Positions 32,458 to 43,286 of a stretch of 64,000 nucleotides of DNA are shown one piece after another. How positions within the stretch are numbered: position 1 is the first letter of the stretch; every line of letters begins with the position of its first letter. This DNA comes from Brevundimonas bullata (GTDB lineage: Bacteria; Pseudomonadota; Alphaproteobacteria; Caulobacterales; Caulobacteraceae), in the NCBI RefSeq assembly GCF_003350205.1, contig NZ_QLLC01000001.1, positions 124,001 through 188,000 of the forward strand. Reading direction: 5' to 3'. The position numbers and the translations under genes were made by a program. Under the pieces are notes generated by a model. That model was not told where the DNA came from. It did not search any database and saw only the letters and a program-made list of their open reading frames with translations.

Positions 32458-33077
32458 AGCGTTTCCTGGGTGTAAGAACTGGACGCTGCCGGGTCCGGGA
32501 CGAACTCGTCCCTGATGACGCCGAACAGCAGATGATCTGCCCATACGCCGTTAATTTTCAAATAAGCTTTGGCCAGTCCCTCATGGCGAAAGCCCGCCTT
32601 TTCCAGAACCCGGCGCGAGGCGTGGTTGGTCGGCACGCAGGCCGCCTCGATGCGGTGCAGCTTCAGCGCCCCAAAGGCGAAGTCCAGCATGGTGCGCGCC
32701 GACGCCGTGCCCACGCCCTGCCCGGCATAAGGCTGGCCGATCCAGTAGCCCAGGGTTCCGGTCTCGGCCACGCCGCGCCGGATGTTGGACAGGGTGATGG
32801 CCCCCATCAGCCGCTCTTCGTCGGGATCAAAGATGAACAGAGGCCAGGCCGTGCCCAGCTCCATCTCGCGGGCATAGACGCCGAGACGCCGTCGAAAGGC
32901 CGCGCGGGTCAGGTCGTCCTCGGCCCAGGCCGGCTCCCACGGCTGCAGATAGTCGCGCGACCCGCCGCGCAACTCGGCCCATTCGGCGTGATCGGACGGG
33001 CGCGGCGGACGCAGCAAGACCCCCTGTCCGCGCAGGACGGGTCCGGTCGCCTCGGCCATCCAGTCGAACAGGGCCAT
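32454..33077 (-). CDS. GNAT N-acetyltransferase, RimJ-like
   Basis: The 207-residue acetyltransferase has the RimJ/RimL layout: VLLRPPRPSDHAEWAELR at the start, GYWIGQPYAGQGVGTASARTMLDFAF with the acetyl-CoA loop (about 111-136), and ACVPTNHASRRVLEKAGF (about 145-162). RimJ acetylates the N-terminus of ribosomal protein S5, but many members act on other targets. Its stop overlaps the TTG start of the phosphodiesterase gene, so the two are co-translated. Confidence 0.85.
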   Translation of the reverse strand: MALFDWMAEATGPVLRGQGVLLRPPRPSDHAEWAELRGGSRDYLQPWEPAWAEDDLTRAAFRRRLGVYAREMELGTAWPLFIFDPDEERLMGAITLSNIRRGVAETGTLGYWIGQPYAGQGVGTASARTMLDFAFGALKLHRIEAACVPTNHASRRVLEKAGFRHEGLAKAYLKINGVWADHLLFGVIRDEFVPDPAASSSYTQETL

Positions 33078-33119
33078 GCCGGCAGATTACCGAGATGCGC
33101 CGCCGACGCCAGCCACGAC

Positions 33120-34388
33120 TTAGCGGTTGGCCAGACGCGCGGTGAAGGCCGCGCCTGCGGGCGCCGCCGCCTTGGGGCCCAGGACCGCCGTAGCCGAGCG
33201 CCCGGCTTCGACCATGGACCGGCCCACGGCCCGCAGGTCGTCGCTGGTCTGGGCCAGGATGCGGGCGGCGCTGTCTTCCGACGAGACCGGCGCGCCGAAG
33301 ATCAGGGTCTGGGCGGCGTTGCGGCCCGCGCGGCTGGCGGGGCTTTCGTCGGCCATCCACAGGGTGGCGTTCAGCACGGCCTTGGCGCGCGACAGTTCGG
33401 CGTCGGTCGGGCCCTTCTCGGCCAGATCCAGCAGCTCGGCGGCGCTGACCTCGGCCAGTTCCACCGCGCGGTCGGCGGCGGCCCCGGCGTAGACGCCCAG
33501 CAGCCCGGCGTCCTCATAGGCTTCCTGATAGGCGTCGATGGCGTAGGCCAGGCCCCGGTCCTCGCGCGCGCTCTGGAAAAGGCGCGAGGCCATGCCGCCG
33601 CCGAGGATTTCGGTGAACAGACGCAGGGCCGGGAGGCGCGGGTCCAGCGCCCCCATGGTCGGCAACTGGAAGACCAGGTTGGCCTGTTCGATCTTGCGCG
33701 TCAGCTTGGCCTCGCCGCCGACGAAGACGGCGGAAGCGAGCGGGGCCAGCGGCGTCGCCGCCTCCTGCCCGAACCAGCGCTCGGCCAGGGCCAGCAGTTC
33801 GTTCTCGTCCACCGCGCCGGACACGGCGACGACCATGCGGTCGGGGGAATAGAGCCGGGCGCGCCAGTCGGCCACGGCGGCGCGGTCAGCGGCCTTCAGG
33901 CTGTCGACGGTGCCCAGAATGGGCCGACCCAGGGCCTGACCGGCATAGGCGCGCGTCTGGGCCATTTCGAAAACGTGGTCGTCGGGGGTGTCGAAGGCCT
34001 CGGCGATCTCCTGGGCCACGACGTCCTTCTCGCGGACGATCTCGGCAGGATCGAGCGTGGGGCGGAAGACCAGGTCCGAGACGATCTGCATGGCCAGAGG
34101 CAGGGAGCCGTGCAGGGCGCGGATCTCGAAGCTGGTGCGCTCATAGCCGGTGGCGGCGTTGATCGAGCCGCCCTCGGCCTCGATGCGTTCGACGATGTCG
34201 CGCGCGCCCATGTCGCCGGCGCCCTTGAACACCAGATGCTCCAGCAGGTGCGACCAGCCGGAGCGGGCCTCGTCCTCCATCCGCGCCCCGCCGCGCACGG
34301 CGACGGTCAAGGCGAAGGTCCGCAGACCGGGCATGGGGTCGCAGACGACGCGGACGCCGTTGGACAGGGTGTGAAGGCGAGCAGTCAG
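33120..34388 (-). CDS. M16 family zinc peptidase (processing-peptidase-like), probable CTG start
   Basis: The protein is about 422 residues. The inverted zinc motif HLLEH and the downstream glutamate (EKDVVAQEIAE) show an active pitrilysin-type M16 peptidase similar to mitochondrial processing peptidase beta. Homologues begin with a strand like LHTLSNGVRVVCDPMPG; here it is encoded upstream of the first in-frame ATG (34334). No ATG, GTG or TTG precedes it before the frame enters surf1. CTG 34388 overlaps the surf1 stop as CTGA with AAGGA nine bases earlier, so I take it as the start. Starting at ATG 34334 would remove the first strand of the fold. Confidence 0.85.
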   Translation of the reverse strand: MTARLHTLSNGVRVVCDPMPGLRTFALTVAVRGGARMEDEARSGWSHLLEHLVFKGAGDMGARDIVERIEAEGGSINAATGYERTSFEIRALHGSLPLAMQIVSDLVFRPTLDPAEIVREKDVVAQEIAEAFDTPDDHVFEMAQTRAYAGQALGRPILGTVDSLKAADRAAVADWRARLYSPDRMVVAVSGAVDENELLALAERWFGQEAATPLAPLASAVFVGGEAKLTRKIEQANLVFQLPTMGALDPRLPALRLFTEILGGGMASRLFQSAREDRGLAYAIDAYQEAYEDAGLLGVYAGAAADRAVELAEVSAAELLDLAEKGPTDAELSRAKAVLNATLWMADESPASRAGRNAAQTLIFGAPVSSEDSAARILAQTSDDLRAVGRSMVEAGRSATAVLGPKAAAPAGAAFTARLANR

Positions 34389-35113
34389 GATTCTATGTCC
34401 TTGCGGGTCATGCGGCGGCGCAGCAGCACCCCGTAGAAGGCGATCAGGGCGACGGCGAGACCGAACCAGGTCAGGGCGTACCCCAGGTGGTTGTTCGTAA
34501 AGGCGGCGGGCGGCGCCGAGGGCCTCAGCGCGGCCCAGTCGGGATTGGTCGAGGTCGTGGCGAAGACGGTGAAGGGCGAGGTCGGCCCCTCGACCTTCAA
34601 GGCGCGGGCCATGGCCTCAGCGTCGCGGCCGTAGAAGCGGCCCTCGGCGGGCGGCGGGGTCAGGGCGCTGGGGGCCGGGGCGCGGCGCAGGACGCCGGTG
34701 ATGACCACAGGCATGGTGTCGTCGGCGTTCACCGTGGGTCGGGCCGAGATGTCGGCGGAGACGAAGCCGCGATCGACCAGGACGGGAGCGCCCTCAGTTC
34801 CTTCAGGGCGGCAGGCCGAAACCAGACGAACACCCGCGTCGCTGTTCTCGATGGATTGCAGTTCGACATAGGGCGCCGCCGCCAGACCGCGGCAGGTCAG
34901 GATCACGCGGCGGAACTCGGGGTTCTCAAGCTTCAGCGCCTCGGCCAGCGACAGGGGCGGCTGGCCCGCAGCGGCCTCGGCGCCGTCGATCAGGCCTTCC
35001 TTCCACTGCATCCGCTGCACCTGCCAGACGCCGAGCGCCAGCAGGACGCCCAACAGGGCGACGGCGAGGACGGTCAGGACGATGGGGAAACGGGGGCGGG
35101 GGGCAGTCGTCAT
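34385..35113 (-). CDS. SURF1 family cytochrome oxidase assembly protein
   Basis: The 242-residue inner-membrane protein has one transmembrane segment near the N-terminus (FPIVLTVLAVALLGVLLALGVW) and one at the C-terminus (LGYALTWFGLAVALIAFYGVLL), the two-helix plan of SURF1/Shy1. LGVWQVQRMQWKEGLI and NNHLGYALTWF are family signatures. SURF1 helps insert heme a into subunit I. It ends a run of oxidase assembly genes; its ATG overlaps the stop of the DUF983 gene by four bases. Confidence 0.93.
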   Translation of the reverse strand: MTTAPRPRFPIVLTVLAVALLGVLLALGVWQVQRMQWKEGLIDGAEAAAGQPPLSLAEALKLENPEFRRVILTCRGLAAAPYVELQSIENSDAGVRLVSACRPEGTEGAPVLVDRGFVSADISARPTVNADDTMPVVITGVLRRAPAPSALTPPPAEGRFYGRDAEAMARALKVEGPTSPFTVFATTSTNPDWAALRPSAPPAAFTNNHLGYALTWFGLAVALIAFYGVLLRRRMTRKDIES

Positions 35114-35520
35114 TTCGGGTCTCGGGTTCGCAGCATCTGCAAGGCGGTCATCAGCCCCTTGCCCGGCCGCATCAGGCCCAGCGCCAGGGCGGCGACCAGC
35201 GGCAGCCAGATGATCAGGTGCAGCCAGATGGGGGGATGCCAGGCGATCTCGACCGCCAGGGCCGAGAAGCCGACGATGAAGCCGGCGATCTGCATGATGA
35301 AGGTGGCGGCGCCGTCGCCGGTCTCGACCGAGGCGAGGTCGTAGCCGCAGGTTTCACAGACGGGGCGGACCTTAAGGAAGCCCTGGAACAGACGCCCCTG
35401 CCCGCAGTTCGGACAACGTCCCCTGAGACCGGCGCGAACGGCCTGCCCGCCAAGCAAATCGGCGCGGGACTGTTCGTCCCGCGCCGTTTGAAGTGCAGAG
35501 GCTGACTCGCTCAGCTTCAC
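35110..35520 (-). CDS. DUF983 zinc-ribbon membrane protein
   Basis: The 136-residue protein has a zinc ribbon CPNCGQGRLFQGFLKVRPVCETCG (about 36-59) followed by two transmembrane helices (about 73-92 and 97-115), the DUF983 arrangement. These genes sit between ctaE and surf1 in many alphaproteobacteria and are presumed to assist oxidase assembly, without direct evidence. It overlaps ctaE and surf1 by four bases on each side. Confidence 0.88.
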   Translation of the reverse strand: MKLSESASALQTARDEQSRADLLGGQAVRAGLRGRCPNCGQGRLFQGFLKVRPVCETCGYDLASVETGDGAATFIMQIAGFIVGFSALAVEIAWHPPIWLHLIIWLPLVAALALGLMRPGKGLMTALQMLRTRDPK

Positions 35521-36395
35521 CCGAAGGTGACGTAGACGAAGGCGAACAGGAACAGCCAGACCACGTCCACGAAGTGCCAGTACCAGGCGGCGGCTTCGAA
35601 ACCGAAGTGCTTCTGAGGGCTCATCTGACCCATCTGCAGACGCAGCAGGCAGACGGCCAGGAAGATGGTGCCGATCAGGACGTGGAAGCCGTGGAAGCCC
35701 GTGGTCAGGAAGAAGACCGAACCATAGAGACCCGACTGGGCGGCCGCTTCGTTGAAGAAGTAGCCCTCGTGCAGGATGTGCTGGTACTCGTAGGCCTGAA
35801 CGCCGGTGAAGATCACGCCCAGCAGGACGGTGATCAGCAGACCCGTCTTGGCGGCCTTGCGGTCGCCGACTTGCAGCGCATGGTGCGCCCAGGTCACGGT
35901 CGTGCCCGACAGCAGCAGGATGACGGTGTTCAGCAGCGGCAGGCCCCAGGGGTCCAGCAGCTCCACGCCCTTGGGCGGCCAGGTCTTCCAGGCGGCGGCC
36001 GTATCCATCCAGTTGCCGACTTCCGGCGTCAGGGCGCGCGATTCATTGAAGATCGCCATGTCGAAGAACATCCAGAAGAAGGCGACGAAGAACATCACCT
36101 CCGAGGCGATGAACAGGATCATGCCGTAGCGCAGGCCGATCGAGACGACCGGGGTGTGATCGCCCTTCTGGCTTTCCTTGATGACGTCCGACCACCAGCC
36201 GTACATGGCGAACAGCACGCCCGCCAGACCGGCGAAGAACAGCCACTTGGTGCCCTCGGGCAGACCGAACAGGCCCTTCATCCACATGACCGCGCCGACG
36301 AACATGACCACGGAGGCCATGGACGAGATCAGCGGCCACGGGCTCGGGTCCACCAGGTGGTAGTCGTGATGCGGTTTAGCGTGCGCGTCGGCCAT
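35517..36395 (-). CDS. ctaE: Cytochrome c oxidase subunit III
   Basis: The 292-residue membrane protein has seven helices. HHDYHLVDPSPWPLISSM at the N-terminus, SEVMFFVAFFWMFF with the conserved glutamate, TGFHGFHVLIGTIFL and the C-terminal WYWHFVDVVWLFLF are subunit III hallmarks. It supports the aa3 oxidase core. ATG 36395 is used; the longer frame to 36650 is read antisense-like through ctaG. It shares four bases with the DUF983 gene. Confidence 0.95.
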   Translation of the reverse strand: MADAHAKPHHDYHLVDPSPWPLISSMASVVMFVGAVMWMKGLFGLPEGTKWLFFAGLAGVLFAMYGWWSDVIKESQKGDHTPVVSIGLRYGMILFIASEVMFFVAFFWMFFDMAIFNESRALTPEVGNWMDTAAAWKTWPPKGVELLDPWGLPLLNTVILLLSGTTVTWAHHALQVGDRKAAKTGLLITVLLGVIFTGVQAYEYQHILHEGYFFNEAAAQSGLYGSVFFLTTGFHGFHVLIGTIFLAVCLLRLQMGQMSPQKHFGFEAAAWYWHFVDVVWLFLFAFVYVTFG

Positions 36396-36451
36396 TCCAG
36401 GGGTCTCTGAATTAAGGCGAGAGATCGTTATATCAGGGGCTATAGCGTCCG

Positions 36452-37018
36452 CTATCCGGCTTTGCCAGTAGCGGATTGGCCGGAAGCGGCCTGGGCGAAG
36501 CCTTTGGTCGGGAAGAAGGTGTAGCTGAGGGTGATTTCCCGCACGCCCTTGGACTCCGCGTCCGTCGCCATCTCGGGCGCGACGAAGTACTGGACGGGGA
36601 ATTCCTTGGTCTCGCCCGGACCGATTTCCTGCCCCTCGAAGCAGAAGCACTGCAGCTTCTGGAAGTAGGGCCCCGCGCGTTCCGGCACGACATTATAGGC
36701 CGCCGTAGCGTGGATCGGCTGGTCCGAGGTGTTGGTCACTTTGAAATAGGCCATGCCCGTCTCGCCGATTCGCACCCGCTGGCTGACCTGCTCGGCCTTG
36801 AAGTCCATCGGCAGGTTGCGGACGTTGGTGTCGAACCGGATCAGGACGCTCTGGTCCAGGATCTCGGTCGGCGCCGCCTCGGCCTTCTTCACCGTGCCGT
36901 CAAAGCCCGTGACCTGACAGAAGAGGCGGTAAAGCGGCACGGCGGCGAAGGCCGCGCCGGTCATGCCCATGACCACAGCCGCGCAGATCAGCGCGACGAG
37001 GTTCTTGCGGTCCTTCAC
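36452..37018 (-). CDS. ctaG: Cytochrome c oxidase assembly protein CtaG/Cox11
   Basis: The 188-residue protein has one N-terminal transmembrane helix and a periplasmic beta domain containing the copper-binding CFCFEGQEI (about 128-136) and YRLFCQVTGFDGT (about 31-43). Cox11 delivers copper to the CuB site of subunit I. The start overlaps the stop of the small CoxF-like gene by four bases (ATGA). Confidence 0.95.
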   Translation of the reverse strand: MKDRKNLVALICAAVVMGMTGAAFAAVPLYRLFCQVTGFDGTVKKAEAAPTEILDQSVLIRFDTNVRNLPMDFKAEQVSQRVRIGETGMAYFKVTNTSDQPIHATAAYNVVPERAGPYFQKLQCFCFEGQEIGPGETKEFPVQYFVAPEMATDAESKGVREITLSYTFFPTKGFAQAASGQSATGKAG

Positions 37019-37269
37019 GGCGTCGGCTCCGAGACCGGCGCCTCCGGGGCCGCCACAGCGGCGGGCAGAGCGGGATCAGCGCGCTCGACCGTGCCCAGCG
37101 CCGCCGCCTCGGCCGCCTTGCGGGCCTCGGTGTTGCGCTGAAGGTTCACCACGGTGACGATGAAGACCAAGACGATGAAGCCGACCAGGCCCAGGGCGAT
37201 CGCCACGTTGCGGCGCTTGCGCGCGCGCACTTGTTCGTCGGTCAGTTTGATGAAGTTAGGACGGGTCAC
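37015..37269 (-). CDS. Small membrane protein between ctaB and ctaG (CoxF-like)
   Basis: The 84-residue protein has a basic N-terminus (RARKRRN), one transmembrane helix (VAIALGLVGFIVLVFIVTVV) and an Ala/Pro-rich tail. A protein of this size and layout sits at this place in most alphaproteobacterial oxidase operons and is often called CoxF. Overlaps ctaG by four bases and lies four bases after ctaB. Its function is not known to me. Confidence 0.8.
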   Translation of the reverse strand: MTRPNFIKLTDEQVRARKRRNVAIALGLVGFIVLVFIVTVVNLQRNTEARKAAEAAALGTVERADPALPAAVAAPEAPVSEPTP

Positions 37270-37273
37270 GCGG

Positions 37274-38242
37274 TCAGGCTCCCAGGCCCGGCAGCTGCTC
37301 GACCAGCAAGGCCGAGAACAGCGCCATCAGATACAGGATGGAGAAGGCGAACAGGTTCCGGGCCGGTTTGGCCTCGGCGCGGACGTCGTACAATGCGGCC
37401 TCTCGCCCCACCGCCTCGGCCTTGTCCGGCTGGTCGCCCGCACGCGAGCGCCACAGGCGAAACGCCAGGGTCAGGAAAAAGAGCCCCCCGGCGACCGACA
37501 CCGCCAGATAGACGACGCCGCCGAGACCCAGGAAGGCCGGGGCGATGGCCACGGGCACGAAGATCAGTGTGTAGATCAGGATCTGCAGACGCGTCGACTT
37601 GGTCCCGCGCGCCACCGGCATCATCGGGATGCCCGCCTTGGCGTAGTCGCCGGCAGAATAGAGAGCCAGGGCCCAGGAGTGCGGCGGGGTCCACAGGAAG
37701 ATGATCAGGAACAGCAGCCAGGCCTGCCACGGCGCGTCGCCCGTCACGGCCGCCCAGCCGATGACCGGCGGGAAGGCGCCGGCGGCGCCGCCGATGACGA
37801 TGTTCTGGGGCGTCCGGCGCTTGAGCAACAGGGTGTAGAAGCCGGCGTAATAGACGATGGTCAGGGCCAGCAGGCCGCCGGCCAGCCAGTTGGTCGTCAT
37901 GCCCAGCAGCATGACCGAGAAGATCGACAGGACGACGCCGAAGGCCATGGCGTCGTTCTTGCGGATGCGGCCCGCCGCGACGGGGCGTCCGCGCGTCCGG
38001 CGCATCAGGGCGTCGGTTTCGCCCTCCAGCGCCATGTTCAGGGCGCCCGCGGCCCCTGCCCCCACGGCGATGCAGAGGACGGCGATGGCGGCCAGCAGCA
38101 GGTTGGGATGCCCCGGCGCCACGACCAGTCCGGTCACGGCTGTGAAGACCACCAGCGACATGACGCGCGGCTTCAGCAGCTGGAAGTAGTCTTCCGGCTG
38201 GGCGGTGGTGACGAGCGGAGCTTGGCGGTCGGTCATGGTCAT
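37274..38242 (-). CDS. ctaB: Protoheme IX farnesyltransferase (heme O synthase)
   Basis: The 322-residue UbiA-type prenyltransferase has nine hydrophobic segments. The aspartate-rich substrate sites are NMALEGETDALMRRTRGRP (about 68-86) and the second loop YSAGDYAKAGIPMMP (about 204-218). It converts heme b to heme o for the aa3 oxidase. The start is ATG 38242 or ATG 38236. A hairpin with a T-run (38253-38284) separates it from ctaD. Confidence 0.93.
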   Translation of the reverse strand: MTMTDRQAPLVTTAQPEDYFQLLKPRVMSLVVFTAVTGLVVAPGHPNLLLAAIAVLCIAVGAGAAGALNMALEGETDALMRRTRGRPVAAGRIRKNDAMAFGVVLSIFSVMLLGMTTNWLAGGLLALTIVYYAGFYTLLLKRRTPQNIVIGGAAGAFPPVIGWAAVTGDAPWQAWLLFLIIFLWTPPHSWALALYSAGDYAKAGIPMMPVARGTKSTRLQILIYTLIFVPVAIAPAFLGLGGVVYLAVSVAGGLFFLTLAFRLWRSRAGDQPDKAEAVGREAALYDVRAEAKPARNLFAFSILYLMALFSALLVEQLPGLGA

Positions 38243-38252
38243 AAAAAGCCAA

Positions 38253-38284
38253 AGGCCGCCCTTCCGGTAGCGAAAGGGCGGCCT
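38253..38284 (-). terminator. Hairpin between ctaD and ctaB, internal terminator or attenuator
   Basis: Arms AGGCCGCCCTT and AAGGGCGGCCT form a perfect 11-bp stem with a 10-base loop. Reading the minus strand a T-run follows after a few bases (38243-38247). It is placed after the ctaD stop, so it can reduce transcription into the assembly genes relative to the two structural subunits. Confidence 0.7.
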
Positions 38285-38306
38285 CTCTAGGGTTATCCGG
38301 GTCGGA

Positions 38307-40942
<2,636 letters not shown>

Positions 40943-41135
40943 TCGAGTCCTCATAAACCGTTTCGCAGCCGATACTTGCGAGCAATTCGCAAACACCCCC
41001 GGGCCCTGGACGGACCTCGGCGTTTCAGGGCCGGTCCTTATCGGCTCGGGTAGCGCTTGCCAAGCGATCAAGACGCGCAAGTGACGGCATGAGGCAAAAG
41101 TTCGGCGGATTAATTCGCTGTCATGTACCGACAGC

Positions 41136-41160
41136 TACCTTGCACCACACGATACCTTGC
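41136..41160 (+). promoter_or_regulatory. Direct repeat upstream of the PadR gene
   Basis: TACCTTGC occurs at 41136-41143 and again at 41153-41160, 17 bases start to start, and is followed by GATACC. It lies 33 bases before the PadR start codon. PadR regulators coupled to DUF1700 genes usually control their own operon, so this is a candidate operator or promoter element. Inference from position and repetition. Confidence 0.4.
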
Positions 41161-41192
41161 GATACCCATTCGTCATCACCGAAGGGAACGCC

Positions 41193-41627
41193 ATGCCCGA
41201 CTCCATCGACATCCAACTGAAGAAAGGCGTGCTGGGATTGTGCGTGCTGGCCCTGCTGGCCCGCGACGACAGCTACGCCTACGAGATCGCCAGCCGCCTG
41301 TCCGACGCCATCGGCATGGGGGAAGGCACCATCTATCCGCTGATGCGCCGCATGCAGACGGACGGCCTGGTCGAGACCTATCTGGTCGAGTCCACCAGCG
41401 GCCCGTCACGCAAATACTATCGGCTGACCACCGCCGGGCGCGCCGCCCTGGAAGGCCAGACCGCCGAATGGCGAGCCTTCGCCCAGGCCGTCGACGCCCT
41501 GGTGGCCAACACCGCGCCGCACAGCGACGCCATTGCGGCGGGCGCGCCGGTCGAACCCGCCGCCCTTGCCGCTCCGGCCGCCCTGGCCGACCCATCCGCA
41601 GACGCTCAACGGGGAGCTGAACAATGA
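41193..41627 (+). CDS. PadR family transcriptional regulator
   Basis: The 144-residue regulator has the PadR winged-helix: QLKKGVLGLCVLALLARDDSYAYEIASRLSDAIGMGEGTIYPLMRRMQTDGLVET, then SGPSRKYYRLTTAGRAAL. The last 40 residues are Ala-rich and poorly ordered. ATG 41193 is chosen over 41157 because the conserved helix begins just after it. It overlaps the next gene by four bases (ATGA) and should repress the operon with its DUF1700 partner. Confidence 0.9.
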   Translation: MPDSIDIQLKKGVLGLCVLALLARDDSYAYEIASRLSDAIGMGEGTIYPLMRRMQTDGLVETYLVESTSGPSRKYYRLTTAGRAALEGQTAEWRAFAQAVDALVANTAPHSDAIAAGAPVEPAALAAPAALADPSADAQRGAEQ

Positions 41628-42196
41628 ACCGCGCCGAATTCCTGGCCCGCCTGCAACGCGGCCTGGTCGGGCTGCCGACCACGACGGCGAACGACATCGT
41701 CGCCGACTATGAAAGCCACTTCGCCGACGGGCTCGCCGCCGGCCGCACCGAGGCTCAGGTCGCCGAGGCCCTGGGCGATCCCGATCGTCTGGCCCGCGAA
41801 CTGAAGGCCGAGGCCAGCGCCAAGCGCTGGGGACAGGAACAGACCGCCTCCTCGGCCGCCGGGGCCATCTTCGGCATCCTGGGCCTGGGCGCCATCGACA
41901 TCCTGATCCTGCTGCCCATCGCCCTGCCGGTGTTCGGCACGGTGCTGTCGCTGCTGATCGCCGGGGTTGCGGTCTTCGTGGCCGGCGGCGCCGTCCTGGT
42001 GGTCGGCCCCTTCATCGGCGTGCCGGGCGGCGCCCTGGCGGCGGCCCTGCTGGGCGTCGGCCTGATGGGCCTGGGCCTGTTCATGGGCGGCCTGATGGCC
42101 CTGCTGACCAAGTGGCTGATCGACGCCACCGTCTGGTACGCCCGCCTGCACTACCGCGTGGTCAAGCCCGCGCTCGAACCCCAATCGCAAGCCTGA
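41624..42196 (+). CDS. DUF1700 family membrane protein (HAAS-type signalling partner)
   Basis: The 190-residue protein has an N-terminal helical module (MNRAEFLARLQRGLVGLPTTTANDIVADYESHFADGLAAGRTE...EALGDPDRLAREL) characteristic of DUF1700/HAAS proteins, followed by three or four hydrophobic segments (about 80-160). In many bacteria such proteins are encoded right after PadR regulators and are thought to pass envelope signals to them. Here the gene is coupled to padR by overlap. Confidence 0.85.
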   Translation: MNRAEFLARLQRGLVGLPTTTANDIVADYESHFADGLAAGRTEAQVAEALGDPDRLARELKAEASAKRWGQEQTASSAAGAIFGILGLGAIDILILLPIALPVFGTVLSLLIAGVAVFVAGGAVLVVGPFIGVPGGALAAALLGVGLMGLGLFMGGLMALLTKWLIDATVWYARLHYRVVKPALEPQSQA

Positions 42197-42220
42197 TCCG
42201 GTTCTGAGGGAGGAACTGAC

Positions 42221-43000
42221 ATGATCCGCAATCTACTCATCATCTCCGGCGCCGGTCTGATCCTGGCCATCGTCGGCATCGGCGGCGCCTTTGCTGTGGG
42301 CGGCCGCGACCTGGCCCGCCAGGACTGGACCTGGGTCGTCACCGACGACGACGCCGGCGACGACAGCTTCAAGGTCGAGCGCGGCGCCGTCTCGCCCGAC
42401 ATCACCCGCACCCTCGCCTGGACCGGCGACCAGCGGCTGGCCATCAACCTGCCCGCCGACATCACCTACGACCAGCAGGCCGACGAGCCCGGCATCACCA
42501 TCATCGGCCCCAAGACCGTCGTGGACCGCGTCCGCTTCTCCAACGGCCGCCTGACGATGGACGACGCCCCGCGCGGCGACCGCAGCTACATCCGCTGGAC
42601 CCGCACGGGCATCCACGGCTGGAGCGAGACCGACGTGCTGAAGGTCATCATCAAGGCCCCCTCGGTGAAGGCCTTCGACCTGTCGGGCCCGACCGAGCTG
42701 AACATCCGCGGCTATGACCAGCCCGCGCTGGACCTGACCCTGACCGGCAGCTCCGAGGTTCGCGCCCAGGGCAAGACCGAGGCCGTGACCCTGGACATCT
42801 CCGGCTCCGGCAACGCCGAACTGGAAGAGCTGTTCGTCACCGACGCCAAACTGCGCGTCAGCGGCAGCGGCGACGCCGAGGTCGGCCCGACCGGCAAGGC
42901 CGAGGTCGACGTCTCGGGCAGCGGCTCGGTCCGTCTGACGCGCCGTCCGGCCCAGCTGCGCCAGGACATCAGCGGCTCGGGCGACGTCACCCAGGACTGA
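42221..43000 (+). CDS. DUF2807 (GIN-domain) exported protein
   Basis: The 259-residue protein has an N-terminal hydrophobic segment (LLIISGAGLILAIVGIGGAFAV) and then a beta-helix-like domain. Repeats of the form DISGSGNAEL, RVSGSGDAEV and DVSGSGSVRL, DISGSGDV in the last 80 residues are the DUF2807 signature. It is last in the padR-DUF1700-DUF2807 operon; related operons respond to envelope stress. AGGGAGGAACTGAC precedes the ATG. The precise role is unknown. Confidence 0.85.
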   Translation: MIRNLLIISGAGLILAIVGIGGAFAVGGRDLARQDWTWVVTDDDAGDDSFKVERGAVSPDITRTLAWTGDQRLAINLPADITYDQQADEPGITIIGPKTVVDRVRFSNGRLTMDDAPRGDRSYIRWTRTGIHGWSETDVLKVIIKAPSVKAFDLSGPTELNIRGYDQPALDLTLTGSSEVRAQGKTEAVTLDISGSGNAELEELFVTDAKLRVSGSGDAEVGPTGKAEVDVSGSGSVRLTRRPAQLRQDISGSGDVTQD

Positions 43001-43012
43001 TCGCCGCCTCTT

Positions 43013-43236
43013 CCCTCTCCCGACGGGAGAGGGAGTGAGCGCACGAGAGCGGAGCGAGCGTCCTAGCGCGAAAGGGTGAGGGTCGACCACGTCAGTCGGC
43101 CTTGGCCGCAGCGCGGCGGCTCACGCCGACATCACCCGAGAACCCTCACCCTTTGGCTGCGCCGCGCCGCCCTTCGGGTCGCCTGTTCCAATCGCTTCGC
43201 TCTTGGAGGCTCAAGCCCTCTCCCATCAGGAGAGGG
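43013..43236. repeat. Palindromic dispersed repeat, copy 2
   Basis: The element is about 224 bases and begins and ends with the CCCTCTCC/GGAGAGGG hairpins. It contains gcgcacgagagcg, gcgcgaaagggtgaggg and the mirrored ccctcaccctttgg, then caatcgcttcgctcttggag as in copy 1. The middle 90 bases differ from copy 1, so the ends are conserved and the centre is not. It fills the gap between DUF2807 and tldD. Confidence 0.85.
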
Positions 43237-43242
43237 TTTTTT
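43216..43242 (+). terminator. Rho-independent terminator at the right end of repeat copy 2
   Basis: CCCTCTCC-CATCA-GGAGAGGG is an 8-bp GC-rich hairpin followed by TTTTTT. It ends transcription coming from the PadR operon. It coincides with the end hairpin of the dispersed repeat, which suggests that the repeat ends double as terminators. Confidence 0.7.
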
Positions 43243-43286
43243 GCTGCCCCCGTGACGCCGGCCCCCGCAGCCCCTATCTAGCCTGC

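Noticed and set aside
32448-34436. 662-codon plus-strand frame
   Set aside because: It is the antisense of the GNAT and M16 genes, rich in Gly/Gln/Arg, with no domain or ribosome site.
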